A DNA stretch of 64,000 nt from Pandoraea communis. Lineage in GTDB: Bacteria; Pseudomonadota; Gammaproteobacteria; Burkholderiales; Burkholderiaceae. The notes beneath the pieces were generated by a model that searched no databases, had not been told where the DNA came from, and worked only from the letters and a program-made list of their open reading frames with translations. Below, in pieces: positions 8,257 to 17,657 of this stretch; the stretch's first letter is position 1; the number at the start of each line of letters is the position of its first letter. The position numbers and the translations under genes are program-made. The DNA is taken from positions 1-64,000 of the forward strand of contig NZ_CABPSJ010000001.1 in NCBI RefSeq assembly GCF_902459745.1. Reading direction: 5' to 3'.

Positions 8257-9528
8257 TCAGACGATGGCGTTCTGTTCGAGCAGCGCGTGACGCAGCGCAG
8301 CACTCGACACCAGCTTGCTTCCGGCCACGCTCAGCGCCGCCGATACCCCCGCCGCATGCCCGGTGGCGAACGCCGTGCCCATCACCCGGATCGAGCCGTA
8401 CGCTTGACGATCGCTACCGATCGCGCGGCCGGCCAGTCGCAGATTGGTCACACCCTTCGGCAGCAGCGCCTGATGCGGAATATCGAAAAAGCCTTCGCCG
8501 CCAATGGGTGAATACTTGATCTTCCCTGGACTGGCATGCACTTCCATCGGCCAGCACCCTCGTCCAATGCCGTCTGGCGAGCGCAACCCCTCAACGGCAT
8601 CCGTCACGCTGACATCGCGCACGGATTTCGGATGACGCGTCTCGCGAATGCCCAGTTGCGGTCCGGTCGTCACGATATACGCCCGCTCGAAGCCTGGCTG
8701 CTGGCGCAGCACGTCGAGATACGACCAGGCCAGCTCGCGCGCGGCAGTTTCGGCACGCCCCACGTCGTCGCCCGACAGGCCGCCAGTCTGCAAATCGACG
8801 GCCATCCACAATACGTCGCCCGATAACGGCAGGTCAAGCATGATGCCGCCATCGGCACGCGGAATCGGATATGGGGCCGCGCGATTGTACTGCTCGATGC
8901 TCTGGCGAAGCAGCGCACGATCGATCCGGGTGGCTTTTGCCACGCCACCGATGCGCACCGGCAAGGTCGCAGGTTGCAGTGGCGCGTCGCCGGCTGCGCC
9001 GGTCTGCAGGTCGACGCCGGAGAAAGCCGACAGGCTTGCCTCACCGCTGGCGTCAACGAAGGCACCTGCCTCGATCTCATGCATTCCTTCGTGATCGGCC
9101 ACGACCACCGACGCAATAGTGTCACCGGCACGCTTAACATCCACCAGACGGCTATGCAGCTTGAGCTCGACCGCGGCAGACAGCAGCAGGCGGTCGAAAG
9201 CGAACTTGGTCGCTTCCGCGTCCAGCGAGATGATCCAGTTTCCGGTCCTGGTGAACACCGGGGTCGTGTCGATGCCCAGGCTGCGCATTTCGCGCAACAC
9301 GTCCTCGCCGACGCCAGCCACCTGCTGCACCGGCGCCTGCCCCTGCCCATAGAAGCCGCAGTACGCGAGCACCTGTGCGTTGGTCGCCGCACCACCGAGA
9401 AAACCGTAGCGCTCGACCAGCGCAGTGCGAGCACCGGTACGTGCCGCGCCCACTGCTGCCGCCGCGCCGGCAGCCCCTCCGCCGACGACCACCACGTCGT
9501 ACTGAGTTTTCGTCATCGCCGCCATCAT
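8257..9528 (-). CDS. FAD-dependent oxidoreductase (FAD_oxidored family)
   Basis: Flavoprotein of 423 residues. The N-terminus carries the FAD-binding VVVVGGGAAGAAAAVGAAR with the following ERYGFLGGAATNAQV stretch characteristic of the PF12831-type family. A C-terminal GVTNLRLAGRAIGSDRQAYGSIRVMG block binds the second part of FAD. Start overlaps the stop of the AroE-like gene by 4 bp (ATGA), so the two are translationally coupled. It is the last gene of the operon MFS, porin, AroE-like, FAD protein. In this context it may dehydrogenate an alicyclic acid; that is inference. Confidence 0.85.
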   Translation of the reverse strand: MMAAMTKTQYDVVVVGGGAAGAAAAVGAARTGARTALVERYGFLGGAATNAQVLAYCGFYGQGQAPVQQVAGVGEDVLREMRSLGIDTTPVFTRTGNWIISLDAEATKFAFDRLLLSAAVELKLHSRLVDVKRAGDTIASVVVADHEGMHEIEAGAFVDASGEASLSAFSGVDLQTGAAGDAPLQPATLPVRIGGVAKATRIDRALLRQSIEQYNRAAPYPIPRADGGIMLDLPLSGDVLWMAVDLQTGGLSGDDVGRAETAARELAWSYLDVLRQQPGFERAYIVTTGPQLGIRETRHPKSVRDVSVTDAVEGLRSPDGIGRGCWPMEVHASPGKIKYSPIGGEGFFDIPHQALLPKGVTNLRLAGRAIGSDRQAYGSIRVMGTAFATGHAAGVSAALSVAGSKLVSSAALRHALLEQNAIV

Positions 9529-10388
9529 TTGCCTTGTTCCGCGCTAATGTCGGCGGCGTCCGAAGTCATCACGTTCATGAACGCCCCCATCAGCGGCATT
9601 TGCGCGTGCGCCATCTCCGCGCCCGTCTGTATCTTGCAGCCACGTTGCACCGCCAGCGCTAGCCACTGGGTCAGTTCTGGCGAAGTCACCACATCGGCGA
9701 CCAACGCGCCCGGTGCATTTGCCTCGATGACCCACGCGGGCAGCGGCAGCGACATATCGTCAGCCATCCCCGCAGGCGTGGCGTTCACGAGCAGATCGGC
9801 GTGCACGTCGACAAGTGCCTTCGGCGGCCCCCCTGTGCCGACGTCGACCCACGGGAAGTCATCCAGCAGCCGTGCCGCGAGCGATTCGGCGCGAGCGTCG
9901 TCACGATCCAGCACGATCAAGCGGGCGATACCCGCCTCGCACAGGGCGTGAGCAATGGCGCTGCCAGCGCCTCCGGCGCCGGCGATCATCGCAGTGCGCC
10001 CCCGCGCTGCGAAACCATGGCGCTGCGCAGCACGCAGGAAACCCAGTCCGTCGGTCATATCGCCGACCAGCCGACCGTCCGGCTCACGCCGAACGACATT
10101 GATCGCGCCCAGTGCTGCCGCGCGATCACTCAGACAATCGACACGCCCGGCGAGCTGCTGCTTGTAGGGCACGGTCACGACGCAACCGGCAAGGTTCTCC
10201 CAGCCGCGCAGCAACGCAACAAAACCGTCCAGCGCGGCGGGTAGCACGTTCATGGGAATCATGGCGATGTCGGCACCGACACATGCGAAATGCGCATTGA
10301 AGTTCGCGGGCGACTTCACTTGCGCCACCGGCGATCCGACGATTGCCACCAATCTAGTATGTCCAGTGATCAAACCAACCTCTTGCAT
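9525..10388 (-). CDS. Shikimate/quinate dehydrogenase family protein (AroE-like)
   Basis: A 287-residue AroE-family protein that would use NAD(P) on shikimate, quinate or a related hydroxy-acid. Substrate-binding elements are visible: GSPVAQVKSPANFNAHF near residue 17 and the catalytic-lysine motif VTVPYKQQ near 72. The Rossmann motif GAGGAGSAIAHAL lies about 135. The usual NTDG substrate motif reads GDMTDG, keeping the Asp. Its place in a transport/porin operon away from other aromatic biosynthesis genes points to catabolism rather than the housekeeping shikimate step. It overlaps the following FAD gene by 4 bp. Confidence 0.85.
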   Translation of the reverse strand: MQEVGLITGHTRLVAIVGSPVAQVKSPANFNAHFACVGADIAMIPMNVLPAALDGFVALLRGWENLAGCVVTVPYKQQLAGRVDCLSDRAAALGAINVVRREPDGRLVGDMTDGLGFLRAAQRHGFAARGRTAMIAGAGGAGSAIAHALCEAGIARLIVLDRDDARAESLAARLLDDFPWVDVGTGGPPKALVDVHADLLVNATPAGMADDMSLPLPAWVIEANAPGALVADVVTSPELTQWLALAVQRGCKIQTGAEMAHAQMPLMGAFMNVMTSDAADISAEQGK

Positions 10389-10429
10389 GAGCTAAAAGGA
10401 AAAACCTGTCGCCGCGTTGCCGGGCAACG

Positions 10430-11563
10430 TCAGAACGAATGCCGGATGCCTATACGCGTGGCCAGTTGCGTCTGGGTGCTTGACGCACTCAGGGTCGCAA
10501 TATTGGCGACGGCTTCCCCGCCCAGCGAGCTTTCGCCCGAGGCGTGCTGCCAGGCCACAATCGCGTACAGGTAGGTGAGTTTGGAGAGGTTGTACTGAGC
10601 GCCAAAGTTCACCTGGCTGTAATGCGCCTTCGGCGCCTTGGTGTAGTCGTAGCCGACACCGGCATCAACTGATGGCGAGAACTGGTAGGTGTAGCTGACC
10701 TCGACGTTCGAGAACTGCGCACTGCCCCTGTTCGGCGTGGAAGCGGTATGCACCATGTCGTCGAAGAGCGTGAGCGAATACTGGGCGCCAACGGTCGAAG
10801 CGCCGAACGAATACAGCCCCCCCACTGACGTCACCTGCAGACGGTTGGCCGAGATATAGCCGTTGAAGATGGGGTTCGTGATCGGATTGGCATAGCCGGC
10901 GCCTGCCACCGGCGCCGCACCGCCGTACAACGACACGGCCGGATTGCGCAGATTCAGATATGTCGCCCCAAACCTGAGGTTGCTGCCGGCATAGCCGGCG
11001 CCGAATTCATAGGCGCTGTTACGCGATCCGTCACCGGCCACGCCCCCGAGACTGACCATTGTCGCCGCCGAGAACCCTCCGAAGCTGGGGGTCACGTACT
11101 TGATGTCATTGTCGAGTTCGTAAGTGCCCCACAGGTTGTCGACGTCGCCCGCGTGCGTGGCTAGCGCACCGGCAAAGCGCAATGCGCCGGTCAGGCCCTG
11201 CGCATAGTCGATGGCCAGGTCGTACTGCCGGCCGACCGTCACCGTACCAAACGGGCCGGTGATGCCGACGTCAGCATAGCGTCCGAATTCGCGATTGCCG
11301 AGGTAAGTCCCGCTGATCGAACTGATCGCCCCTTCGAGATTGAAGATCGCCGCGTAGCCGTCGCCAAGATCTTCGCGCCCCTTGAGGCCCCACTTGCTGG
11401 CGCCCCGCGACCCACTGTTCTCTTGCCAACTCGCCGCACCGCTCTGGTTGTTCGTATACGTGATGCCGGTGTCGAGCGTGCCGTAAAGGGTAACCGCGCT
11501 TTGCGCAAGCACCGGCAGACTGGCACAGGCGAGCAGGGACGCAACGACGAATCGCTTTTGCAT
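10430..11563 (-). CDS. Gram-negative porin (Burkholderia type)
   Basis: Outer-membrane 16-stranded general or substrate-specific porin, 377 residues. It begins with a Sec signal peptide (MQKRFVVASLLACASLPVLA) cleaved before QSAVTLYGTLDTGI, the standard first beta strand. It has KWGLKGREDLGDGYAAIFNLEG and FGTVTVGRQYDLA strands and ends in phenylalanine (RIGIRHSF), the BAM recognition signal. I chose 11563 as start because of the signal peptide; the frame stays open far upstream through the MFS gene only by chance. It is the second gene of the MFS/porin/AroE-like/FAD unit, so it probably passes the same solute. Confidence 0.95.
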   Translation of the reverse strand: MQKRFVVASLLACASLPVLAQSAVTLYGTLDTGITYTNNQSGAASWQENSGSRGASKWGLKGREDLGDGYAAIFNLEGAISSISGTYLGNREFGRYADVGITGPFGTVTVGRQYDLAIDYAQGLTGALRFAGALATHAGDVDNLWGTYELDNDIKYVTPSFGGFSAATMVSLGGVAGDGSRNSAYEFGAGYAGSNLRFGATYLNLRNPAVSLYGGAAPVAGAGYANPITNPIFNGYISANRLQVTSVGGLYSFGASTVGAQYSLTLFDDMVHTASTPNRGSAQFSNVEVSYTYQFSPSVDAGVGYDYTKAPKAHYSQVNFGAQYNLSKLTYLYAIVAWQHASGESSLGGEAVANIATLSASSTQTQLATRIGIRHSF

Positions 11564-11610
11564 AGAAGTCTCCTTAATGTTGTAGTTTTGGGTACTGCGT
11601 GTTTCCACTG

Positions 11611-12981
11611 TCAACGGGCAGCGATGCCCGAATCGTTCGACGGCGCAGGCGCGCTCGCCTCGGCGTGCGTGACGGGCATCCGCAGGCCGGCGACGCAGAT
11701 GGCTGCGACCAGCGCGGGGATCGACACCACCGTGAAGATCGTGCCGATGCTCCAGCCGCCGCCTAGCAGCAAGCCGCCCAGCAGCGAGCCCGCGATCGAT
11801 CCCAGGCGACCAATGCCGGACGCCCATGCCACCCCTGTCGCGCGCATGGTGGTCGGATAGCACAACGTCGCCAGGCCATTGACACCGACCTGCGAGCCGC
11901 TGATGCAGAAGCCCCCGAGAAAGATTGCCAACGCGAGCACGACCGGCAAATCGACCAGGTGACTGATCGAGAAGATCACCGCGGCGGCGACGGTGTAAGC
12001 GCATGCCAGCACGACCTGCGGCATGGCGCGGTCCATCACGCGACCGAGCACCACGGCACCGCACGTGCCGCCGATCGACCACGTCGCCATCAGCAGCGAC
12101 GCCGCACGTACCGAACCGCCGGCATTGGCGACGATCGTCGGCAACCAGCTGGAAAACAGATACAGGACAAGCAGCCCCGCGAAGAAGGTGATCCACAGCA
12201 GCACGGTGGCTTTCAGATGTGCGGCCGTGAGCAGGTCGCGCACGGGAGAGCGGCGTGTGACGACTTCCGCGGCAAACAATTGCGAAGCGTCTACCGTCGA
12301 GCCAGACGACATGCGCGCGACCATCTTCTGTAGTTGCGCCTTGCGCGCGTTCCCACGCAATCCCACGAAGCGGATCGATTCCGGCAACAGGACGTATAGC
12401 AACGGCCACAGCACCAGCGGCGTAACGCCGCCGAACACCAGCATTGCCCGCCAACCGGCATGGCCGATCAAGAACGACGCCACCAAGCCGCCGAAAGCCG
12501 AACCCAACGACAAGCCGCAGAACATCATCGTGACCAGCGAGAGCCGACGCTTCCTGGGAGAAAACTCGGCGGTCAGGGTCACGGCATTGGGCGCTGCCCC
12601 GCCCAGCCCGATGCCGCTGAGCAGGCGCAGCACCGTCAGGTCCGTCACGTCATGGGCCGACAGCGTCAGCAGGGTCGCGACGCCGAACACGAACACCGAG
12701 CACAGAATGACCGGCCGACGGCCGAAGCGATCCGCCATGGGTCCGAAGAGCAACGCCCCCAGGGTCAGGCCGATCAGGCCCGAAACGAAGATCGGCGACA
12801 GTTGCGCGGCCGTGAGATGCCACTCATGCCGGACCGACGGCGCGACATAGGCCGCCAGCCCCAAGTCGATGCCGTCGATGGCGACGATGAGAAAACACAG
12901 GAAGATAGTACGGATCTGAAAGCCTGAGAGCGGTACCGAATCGATGAAGTCCTGAATCTCCATGGGGCGGGGTGCCGTCAT
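11611..12981 (-). CDS. MFS transporter, aromatic acid:H+ symporter (PcaK/BenK type)
   Basis: Twelve-helix inner-membrane permease, 456 residues. After TM1 (FLCFLIVAIDGIDLGLAAYV, with the D-x-x-D of aromatic acid symporters) the loop 2-3 motif MADRFGRRPVI is intact. The second half carries the matching loop GRVMDRAMPQV. AAAGGAGACACC directly precedes the ATG at 12981, deciding the start; an upstream ATG at 13068 lacks such a site. It opens the operon with the porin 47 bp downstream. The divergence of family members makes the exact acid (hydroxybenzoate, quinate, shikimate) uncertain. Confidence 0.92.
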   Translation of the reverse strand: MTAPRPMEIQDFIDSVPLSGFQIRTIFLCFLIVAIDGIDLGLAAYVAPSVRHEWHLTAAQLSPIFVSGLIGLTLGALLFGPMADRFGRRPVILCSVFVFGVATLLTLSAHDVTDLTVLRLLSGIGLGGAAPNAVTLTAEFSPRKRRLSLVTMMFCGLSLGSAFGGLVASFLIGHAGWRAMLVFGGVTPLVLWPLLYVLLPESIRFVGLRGNARKAQLQKMVARMSSGSTVDASQLFAAEVVTRRSPVRDLLTAAHLKATVLLWITFFAGLLVLYLFSSWLPTIVANAGGSVRAASLLMATWSIGGTCGAVVLGRVMDRAMPQVVLACAYTVAAAVIFSISHLVDLPVVLALAIFLGGFCISGSQVGVNGLATLCYPTTMRATGVAWASGIGRLGSIAGSLLGGLLLGGGWSIGTIFTVVSIPALVAAICVAGLRMPVTHAEASAPAPSNDSGIAAR

Positions 12982-13193
12982 GGTGTCTCCTTTAATTATT
13001 TGTTGTACGCCTGGCGACGCTTGTTCGATGTTGGAGTGTAGCCACGACGATATCGGCAGAGAACGCATCGCCGGAGAAAACGACGATTTGCGATTCGCGA
13101 ATGATGACTGTGCGTTTCAATAGACAACCCGGCGCTTACGCGCGCAGTGCCGAGCCCACGTGAACCATGACGCGTGTGTCATGGTGTCGTTGG

Positions 13194-14153
13194 TCATGAA
13201 GTCAAACGTTCAGTCTGGGGGGCGAGGTCGTTACCCAGCAGCGGATCGCCGAACCAGCAATCCACCAGTTGGCGAAACTTCAGCTCGAAGGTCATCGTCA
13301 GCGGGGTGCTGACGGCATCGCGCCGTCGCGAAATCACGAGTGGCGCCGCCATCGGCGGTGCAATTGGCAGCGTATGCAGACCACGCATGCCAGCCGACCT
13401 GGCGGTCAGGCCATCAACAATTGCCACCGCCGATTGTTGCTCGATCACACTGCACGCTGTCGCGCCGTTTCGCACGAGCACTGTCGGATCCGGTTCGAGC
13501 CCGCCAAGCCCGAACCAGCGCCGCACCGCCATGTCGCCGTACGAGCCCGGCAAATAGGAAACCAAGGCATGTCCTGCGAGATCCTTGGGGCCAACCCACA
13601 GCTTCTCGCTGAGTGCCGGCAGGTTTCTGAACACCGCAACCAATGGCACGTCGCCCATCGGATATACGCCGAAATCGTCATCCGGGAGGCCAAACAAGGT
13701 CACCGCGAGATCTGCCCGCCCTTGCTCAACGTAGGTGGCGAGCATTTCCTTTGGCAGACACTCGAACGTCAGTTGCGCCGCGGGAAATCGACGGCAAATG
13801 TCGGCGATAACGATGGGAATCAGTTCGATACCGGATTCCCGCGTCGAGACGATGCGCAATCGGCCTGCGGTCGTGCCACGAAGCGATTCTGCAAACGCGT
13901 TCAGGGAGTTGACCCATTGGCTGATCGGCTTGGCGTGTTCGTGAAGCGACAGTGCTGCCTGCGTCGGCCGAATGCCGCGGGGAGTGCGATGAAACAGACT
14001 GATACCGAGCCGGTATTCCAACAACGATATCGTTTTACTGACATTCGGGGTCGAAACGTGCAATTGCTGAGCAGCCGCCGTAAATCCACCATGGCGCATG
14101 ACTGCATCAAATATCTCGATCTGCCGCATATTGATCTGCATGTTGGCCCTCAT
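13194..14153 (-). CDS. LysR-family transcriptional regulator
   Basis: A 319-residue LysR. The HTH lies at MRQIEIFDAVMRHGGF...VSTPNVSKTISLLEYRLG, followed by the effector domain with RLRIVSTRESGIELIPIVI. Starts at 14153, 14141 or 14129 are all in frame and all precede the HTH; 14153 is the longest sensible one. It lies between the MFS-led operon (upstream end at 12981) and the ferredoxin-reductase cluster, so it could serve either. Same-strand position just downstream of the reductase gene favours the latter. Confidence 0.88.
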   Translation of the reverse strand: MRANMQINMRQIEIFDAVMRHGGFTAAAQQLHVSTPNVSKTISLLEYRLGISLFHRTPRGIRPTQAALSLHEHAKPISQWVNSLNAFAESLRGTTAGRLRIVSTRESGIELIPIVIADICRRFPAAQLTFECLPKEMLATYVEQGRADLAVTLFGLPDDDFGVYPMGDVPLVAVFRNLPALSEKLWVGPKDLAGHALVSYLPGSYGDMAVRRWFGLGGLEPDPTVLVRNGATACSVIEQQSAVAIVDGLTARSAGMRGLHTLPIAPPMAAPLVISRRRDAVSTPLTMTFELKFRQLVDCWFGDPLLGNDLAPQTERLTS

Positions 14154-14465
14154 ATCGAAGCATGTTGAGAATGCTGTCGGCGTCGCGTTGTTTTCTGTGA
14201 GTTTCGTTTTCACAACAGCGACATCGGGACTTCGCGGCACCAACTCTAATCCAAGAAATGAGCGCAAAAAACGTGCAACCGGGAAATCGATTTTTTCTCC
14301 GGCGAGAATAATTTCGGAATATTACAGATCGACATTCCCCGGACGATGCTTCCCCTCGGGAGAGGGACTGTTCGTCCGGAAGCGGGAGAAATGATGGCTT
14401 CCGGCGCGGGACGGCGCACCGCACCGGGCCGTTCTGCACGGGCGGCGCAGAGCCCGGCGCCCGTG
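14154..14465. promoter_or_regulatory. Intergenic region upstream of a LysR gene, with a large hairpin
   Basis: About 310 bp. The half near 14160-14320 is AT-rich and should contain the LysR promoter. At 14339-14379 an inverted repeat CCGGACGA/TCGTCCGG encloses a loop that itself can pair (CCCCTC/GAGGG). The remainder is very GC-rich and shows no coding features. The hairpin lies downstream of the ferredoxin reductase gene and may stop its transcript, though no U-run was seen. Confidence 0.35.
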
Positions 14466-15236
14466 TTAGCCGGCGAAAGCCTTTTCCACTACGTAATGAC
14501 CCGGCGCGCTATTGTTACCCTCCTTGAAGCCCAGATCGTCGAGCAGATAACGGGTATCACGCAGCATCTCGGGACTGCCGCACAGCATCACGCGGTCGGC
14601 GTCCGGCGAGAAACTCGGCACGCCAAGGTCGCTGAAGAGCTTCCCGGTCTTGATCAGTTCCGTAATGCGGCCCCGATTCTTGAAAGTCTCACGTGTCACA
14701 CTAGGGAAGTACAGCAGCTTCTCCCTGACGACCTCGCCCAAATGCTCGTGTGCGGGCAAATGATCCGTGATGAATTCCCTGTAAGCCAATTCGTCGACGA
14801 AGCGGCACGTATGCGTAAGCACGATGCGCTCGTACCGGTCGTAGGTCTGCGGATCCTTGATGATCGAAATGAAGGGTGCGAGACCGGTGCCCGTGGAAAT
14901 CAGCCACAAGGTCCTGGCGGGCAAAAGACTGTCGGCCACCAGCGTACCGACGGGCCTTTTGCCGATCAACACCTGGTCGCCGACCCTCAGATGCTTCAAG
15001 CGCGACGTCAGCGGACCGTCCTTCACCTTGATGCTGAGGAACTCCAGACAGGCTTCGTAATGCGCACTCACAAGACTGTAGGCGCGGATCAGCGGTTTTC
15101 CGTCGACTTCGAGGCCCACCATGGTGAACTGCCCGCTCTCGAAGCGGAATGCCGGATCGCGCGTACACGTAAAGCTGAATAATGTGCTTGTCCAGTGATG
15201 CACGCTCAGGACCGTTTGTGAGGTCAGATTGGACAT
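14466..15236 (-). CDS. fpr: Ferredoxin-NADP+ reductase
   Basis: Flavoprotein (256 residues) that passes electrons from NADPH to ferredoxin or flavodoxin. FAD-binding residues are in the block IRAYSLVSAHYE (R-x-Y-S, about residues 49-60). The NADP-binding LISTGTGLAPFISIIKD is near 113-129, and the C-terminal FKEGNNSAPGHYVVEKAFAG matches bacterial subclass-I Fpr. A chorismate mutase gene ends 35 bp upstream on the same strand, and a 7Fe ferredoxin gene lies at 17658. This suggests a dedicated NADPH-Fpr-ferredoxin chain for the cluster, beyond the usual oxidative-stress role of Fpr. Confidence 0.93.
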   Translation of the reverse strand: MSNLTSQTVLSVHHWTSTLFSFTCTRDPAFRFESGQFTMVGLEVDGKPLIRAYSLVSAHYEACLEFLSIKVKDGPLTSRLKHLRVGDQVLIGKRPVGTLVADSLLPARTLWLISTGTGLAPFISIIKDPQTYDRYERIVLTHTCRFVDELAYREFITDHLPAHEHLGEVVREKLLYFPSVTRETFKNRGRITELIKTGKLFSDLGVPSFSPDADRVMLCGSPEMLRDTRYLLDDLGFKEGNNSAPGHYVVEKAFAG

Positions 15237-15270
15237 GGGCGTTCGATCATCATGCGAGCGGTGGGGTAGA

Positions 15271-15603
15271 TCATTGCGTGCCGCCGCTTATATCCACACG
15301 TTGCGCGGCCACGACTTCCTGTTCCAACTGACATGCGCCGACATGGATCGCCTGGTAAATGGCTTCGACCATGCCTGCGTCAATCCCGTGGCTTGTCGCG
15401 GCAGCACGGAGCCTTGCCTTGATCTGCTGGAATCTGGCATCCGCCAGGACTGGCGCGCGAAGTCTGGCCTTCACTTTCGCCACTTCCCGTACATGCACGA
15501 ACCGTTCTGCCAGCAATGCAATGATCCTGTCGTCGAGCACATCGATTGCATCTCGCAGAGGTTTAAGTTCGACATCCAGTCCGTGGTTCGATTGCGTGGT
15601 CAT
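15271..15603 (-). CDS. Chorismate mutase family protein (AroQ / PchB-like)
   Basis: An all-helical AroQ-fold protein of 110 residues acting on chorismate (to prephenate) or isochorismate (to salicylate plus pyruvate). The first helix carries LRDAIDVLDDRIIALLAERF, with the active-site Arg after it (HVREVAKVKARLRAPV), and the third helix GMVEAIYQAIHVGACQLEQEV. Such free-standing mutases occur in secondary metabolism as well as phenylalanine synthesis. GGATGGAAG precedes the ATG at 15603. It lies 34 bp upstream of fpr and is most likely cotranscribed. Sequence alone cannot separate mutase from lyase. Confidence 0.8.
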   Translation of the reverse strand: MTTQSNHGLDVELKPLRDAIDVLDDRIIALLAERFVHVREVAKVKARLRAPVLADARFQQIKARLRAAATSHGIDAGMVEAIYQAIHVGACQLEQEVVAAQRVDISGGTQ

Positions 15604-15943
15604 GTAGTAACTTCCATCCTTTGTAAATCGGCTTTCCCGTTTTCCAGTAAATCCCGGCCCTGATCGACGAGCGCATCGGAAACAAAGCCCCTGCCGCGGG
15701 ACACGAGGTGGATCGTGGTTGCAGAGGTCGAACGCCGCGCGTTCAGGTACGTTCCAAAGGTCGTCGGAGCATCTTACGGTGCACCTCGCTCGCGACACAC
15801 GATCTGAAGTGGAAAATCACTTTTCCTGAAACGCGAATAGTGGTGGGACGGGCACTATCCCGCGCCTTTCGCCGCGAGCGTTGGCTTCGAGTACAGCACC
15901 TGTCGAGAAAGCGCCGTGCGCGCAACCGAGGCCGCCCACGAGA
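15604..15943. other. Intergenic region, no gene recognised
   Basis: About 340 bp between the chorismate mutase start and the stop of the flavoprotein gene, both on the minus strand. Short open stretches are present in several frames, but none has a ribosome site or family features. The spacer is long enough for a separate promoter for the mutase/reductase pair. Confidence 0.4.
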
Positions 15944-17419
15944 TCAGGCGAAGCTCGCGTCGTAATGAAGATGAACTCTCTCGACCAGATCGGAACGTCC
16001 TATGGCCGCCTGCGGCCAGCCCCCCGAGGCTACGTCGTGACACGCAAACGCGCACGCGAGACTGATCTCCAGCAAGGGATTGACGCCATCGGTGCGCTTC
16101 CAGACAGTTGTCAGCGCGTCGGCCCACGCCAAGGTTCCGGCTTCGGGGTCTGATCCGAATGCAAAATCGAAGAGGCCTGACGTATTGATTTCCTTCAAAT
16201 TCCGGCCCCCCATCGCGCTTTCGGCAGGACCGCTGTTTCGGGAATCAACAGTCACCGCCTCCCATTCAATGGCGCGCGTTGCGGCGGCTCGGCGCGCAAC
16301 CGCGTCATTGACGAGTGCTGCGCCAACGATACAGTTGACCAGCGCTACCCCCGGAAATCGGACCTTGTGTCCGCACCAGTAGCCGGTGCCGGCGGCATCG
16401 CCGACGGCAAACAGGTTGCGCATGCCCGCGACCGTGAAGCCGTCATGTGTCTCGATCCCCATGTGGCTGTAGTGATGCGACACACGACCCAGCTTCTCTG
16501 TCTGATCGGGGAACACAATCCGCACCACCCCGCCATGCCGGATAAATCGCTTCGATATCTCGGCAAACTGATAGTGCGCCTGATGTTGTGCCAGCAGATG
16601 TGTGGTTTCCTCGTCGAGGACATCGAAGTGTCCGCTCGCACTGCGAAGATAAATCGTGGCCTGATCGAGCACGTCGGTCTCGAAGCATCCGACGCGTGCA
16701 GCACCGGCGCGATCGCAGTTTCCCAGGATGTGGAACATCGTGAGGTCAAGGTCCGTGAGCGAAAGGCCGGCCTCCCAAGCAAGTTCATGCGGACTGTGCC
16801 GGATCTCGACGTTCGTCGATTGAAACAGGGCGCCCCCCGGATTCCCCCCGGCCAGGACATAGGTATCGGCACGCAGCAGGTTTCGCCCAATGGAACCATC
16901 CGGCTGTTTCGTCTGCACCGTGACATGCTCGATGATATCTGCCTGGCGGGACAGTCGCGTCACGGTCCCTTGCACCGTGCGTACGCCGAGTCCCTTCGCA
17001 AGCTCGGAAAGCCATTGCATCAACGCGAATCCGCGGGCGTTCCCCCATTCATTCGGCCGTCCCAGCTGCGGCCCGAACCACGTGGGTTCGTCATCGAAGT
17101 CGAGCGGCGGCAGGTCAATGCCATGATCGGCAGGGTTAAGCGACAGCCATCGTGACAGTTCCGAGACAGACAATAGGGCGAAGCGCTTCATGGCATCTGT
17201 CACGACACCGCCGTTTCGGTCTGCAAACAATTTCTCGAGTTGCTCTACCCGATCACCCGTCTGATGGGCAACGCGATTCCGAAACCGTTGGCCAGCCACT
17301 CGCGTATTGCTTGGCCTGGCATCGGTGACCAGAACAACCTCCTCGTCCAGGTCTGACATCTTCAGATTGATGGATAGCGCTATCCCAGCCAAACCGCCGC
17401 CAATAATGCATACCGACAT
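15944..17419 (-). CDS. FAD-binding protein, fumarate reductase/aspartate oxidase-like
   Basis: A 491-residue flavoprotein. The N-terminus has CIIGGGLAGIALSINLKMS for FAD binding. The late segment SHHYSHMGIETHDGF...NLFAVGDAAGTGYW and the following GVALVNCIVGAALV correspond to the FAD/active-site region of the FAD_binding_2 group (NadB, fumarate reductase). The central capping domain is divergent, so substrate is unknown. Start at 17419 is set by AGGAGAGG five nt upstream. The gene faces away from a ferredoxin and a TauD-like dioxygenase gene, with which it appears to form a divergent cluster. Confidence 0.8.
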   Translation of the reverse strand: MSVCIIGGGLAGIALSINLKMSDLDEEVVLVTDARPSNTRVAGQRFRNRVAHQTGDRVEQLEKLFADRNGGVVTDAMKRFALLSVSELSRWLSLNPADHGIDLPPLDFDDEPTWFGPQLGRPNEWGNARGFALMQWLSELAKGLGVRTVQGTVTRLSRQADIIEHVTVQTKQPDGSIGRNLLRADTYVLAGGNPGGALFQSTNVEIRHSPHELAWEAGLSLTDLDLTMFHILGNCDRAGAARVGCFETDVLDQATIYLRSASGHFDVLDEETTHLLAQHQAHYQFAEISKRFIRHGGVVRIVFPDQTEKLGRVSHHYSHMGIETHDGFTVAGMRNLFAVGDAAGTGYWCGHKVRFPGVALVNCIVGAALVNDAVARRAAATRAIEWEAVTVDSRNSGPAESAMGGRNLKEINTSGLFDFAFGSDPEAGTLAWADALTTVWKRTDGVNPLLEISLACAFACHDVASGGWPQAAIGRSDLVERVHLHYDASFA

Positions 17420-17657
17420 GTCGACCTCTCCTGAAGCGTGGATTTTCAGTGCATTCCGGCGCGAAACACGAACCGTCGAACGCAATGCGTGCAGGGCGGA
17501 GTATCGAGGGGAGAATCACGGTCGGCAACCAGTTAACCGATAGTCAACGGCAAAGCAAATATGTTCGCTTGATAGACAACATCGGATAGCTAAACTTCTT
17601 CCCATTGCCAATCCGGTTTTTTCATTCCCCGACACACTCACTTTCCGGAGAAAGTCA
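17420..17657. promoter_or_regulatory. Divergent promoter region, flavoprotein / ferredoxin
   Basis: The 238-bp spacer between the two divergent arms of the ferredoxin cluster. The stretch 17520-17600 is AT-rich (gttaaccgatagtcaac, aaatatgttcgc, gatagctaaac) compared with flanking genes, as expected for overlapping promoters and a regulator site. No exact palindrome stood out. Confidence 0.35.

Noticed and set aside
10430-12454. A continuous 674-codon frame that could be read as a porin with a very long N-terminal domain.
   Set aside because: A standard signal peptide and first porin strand begin at 11563. The upstream codons lie antisense-free but out of frame inside the MFS gene and show no family features, so the openness is a by-product of high GC.
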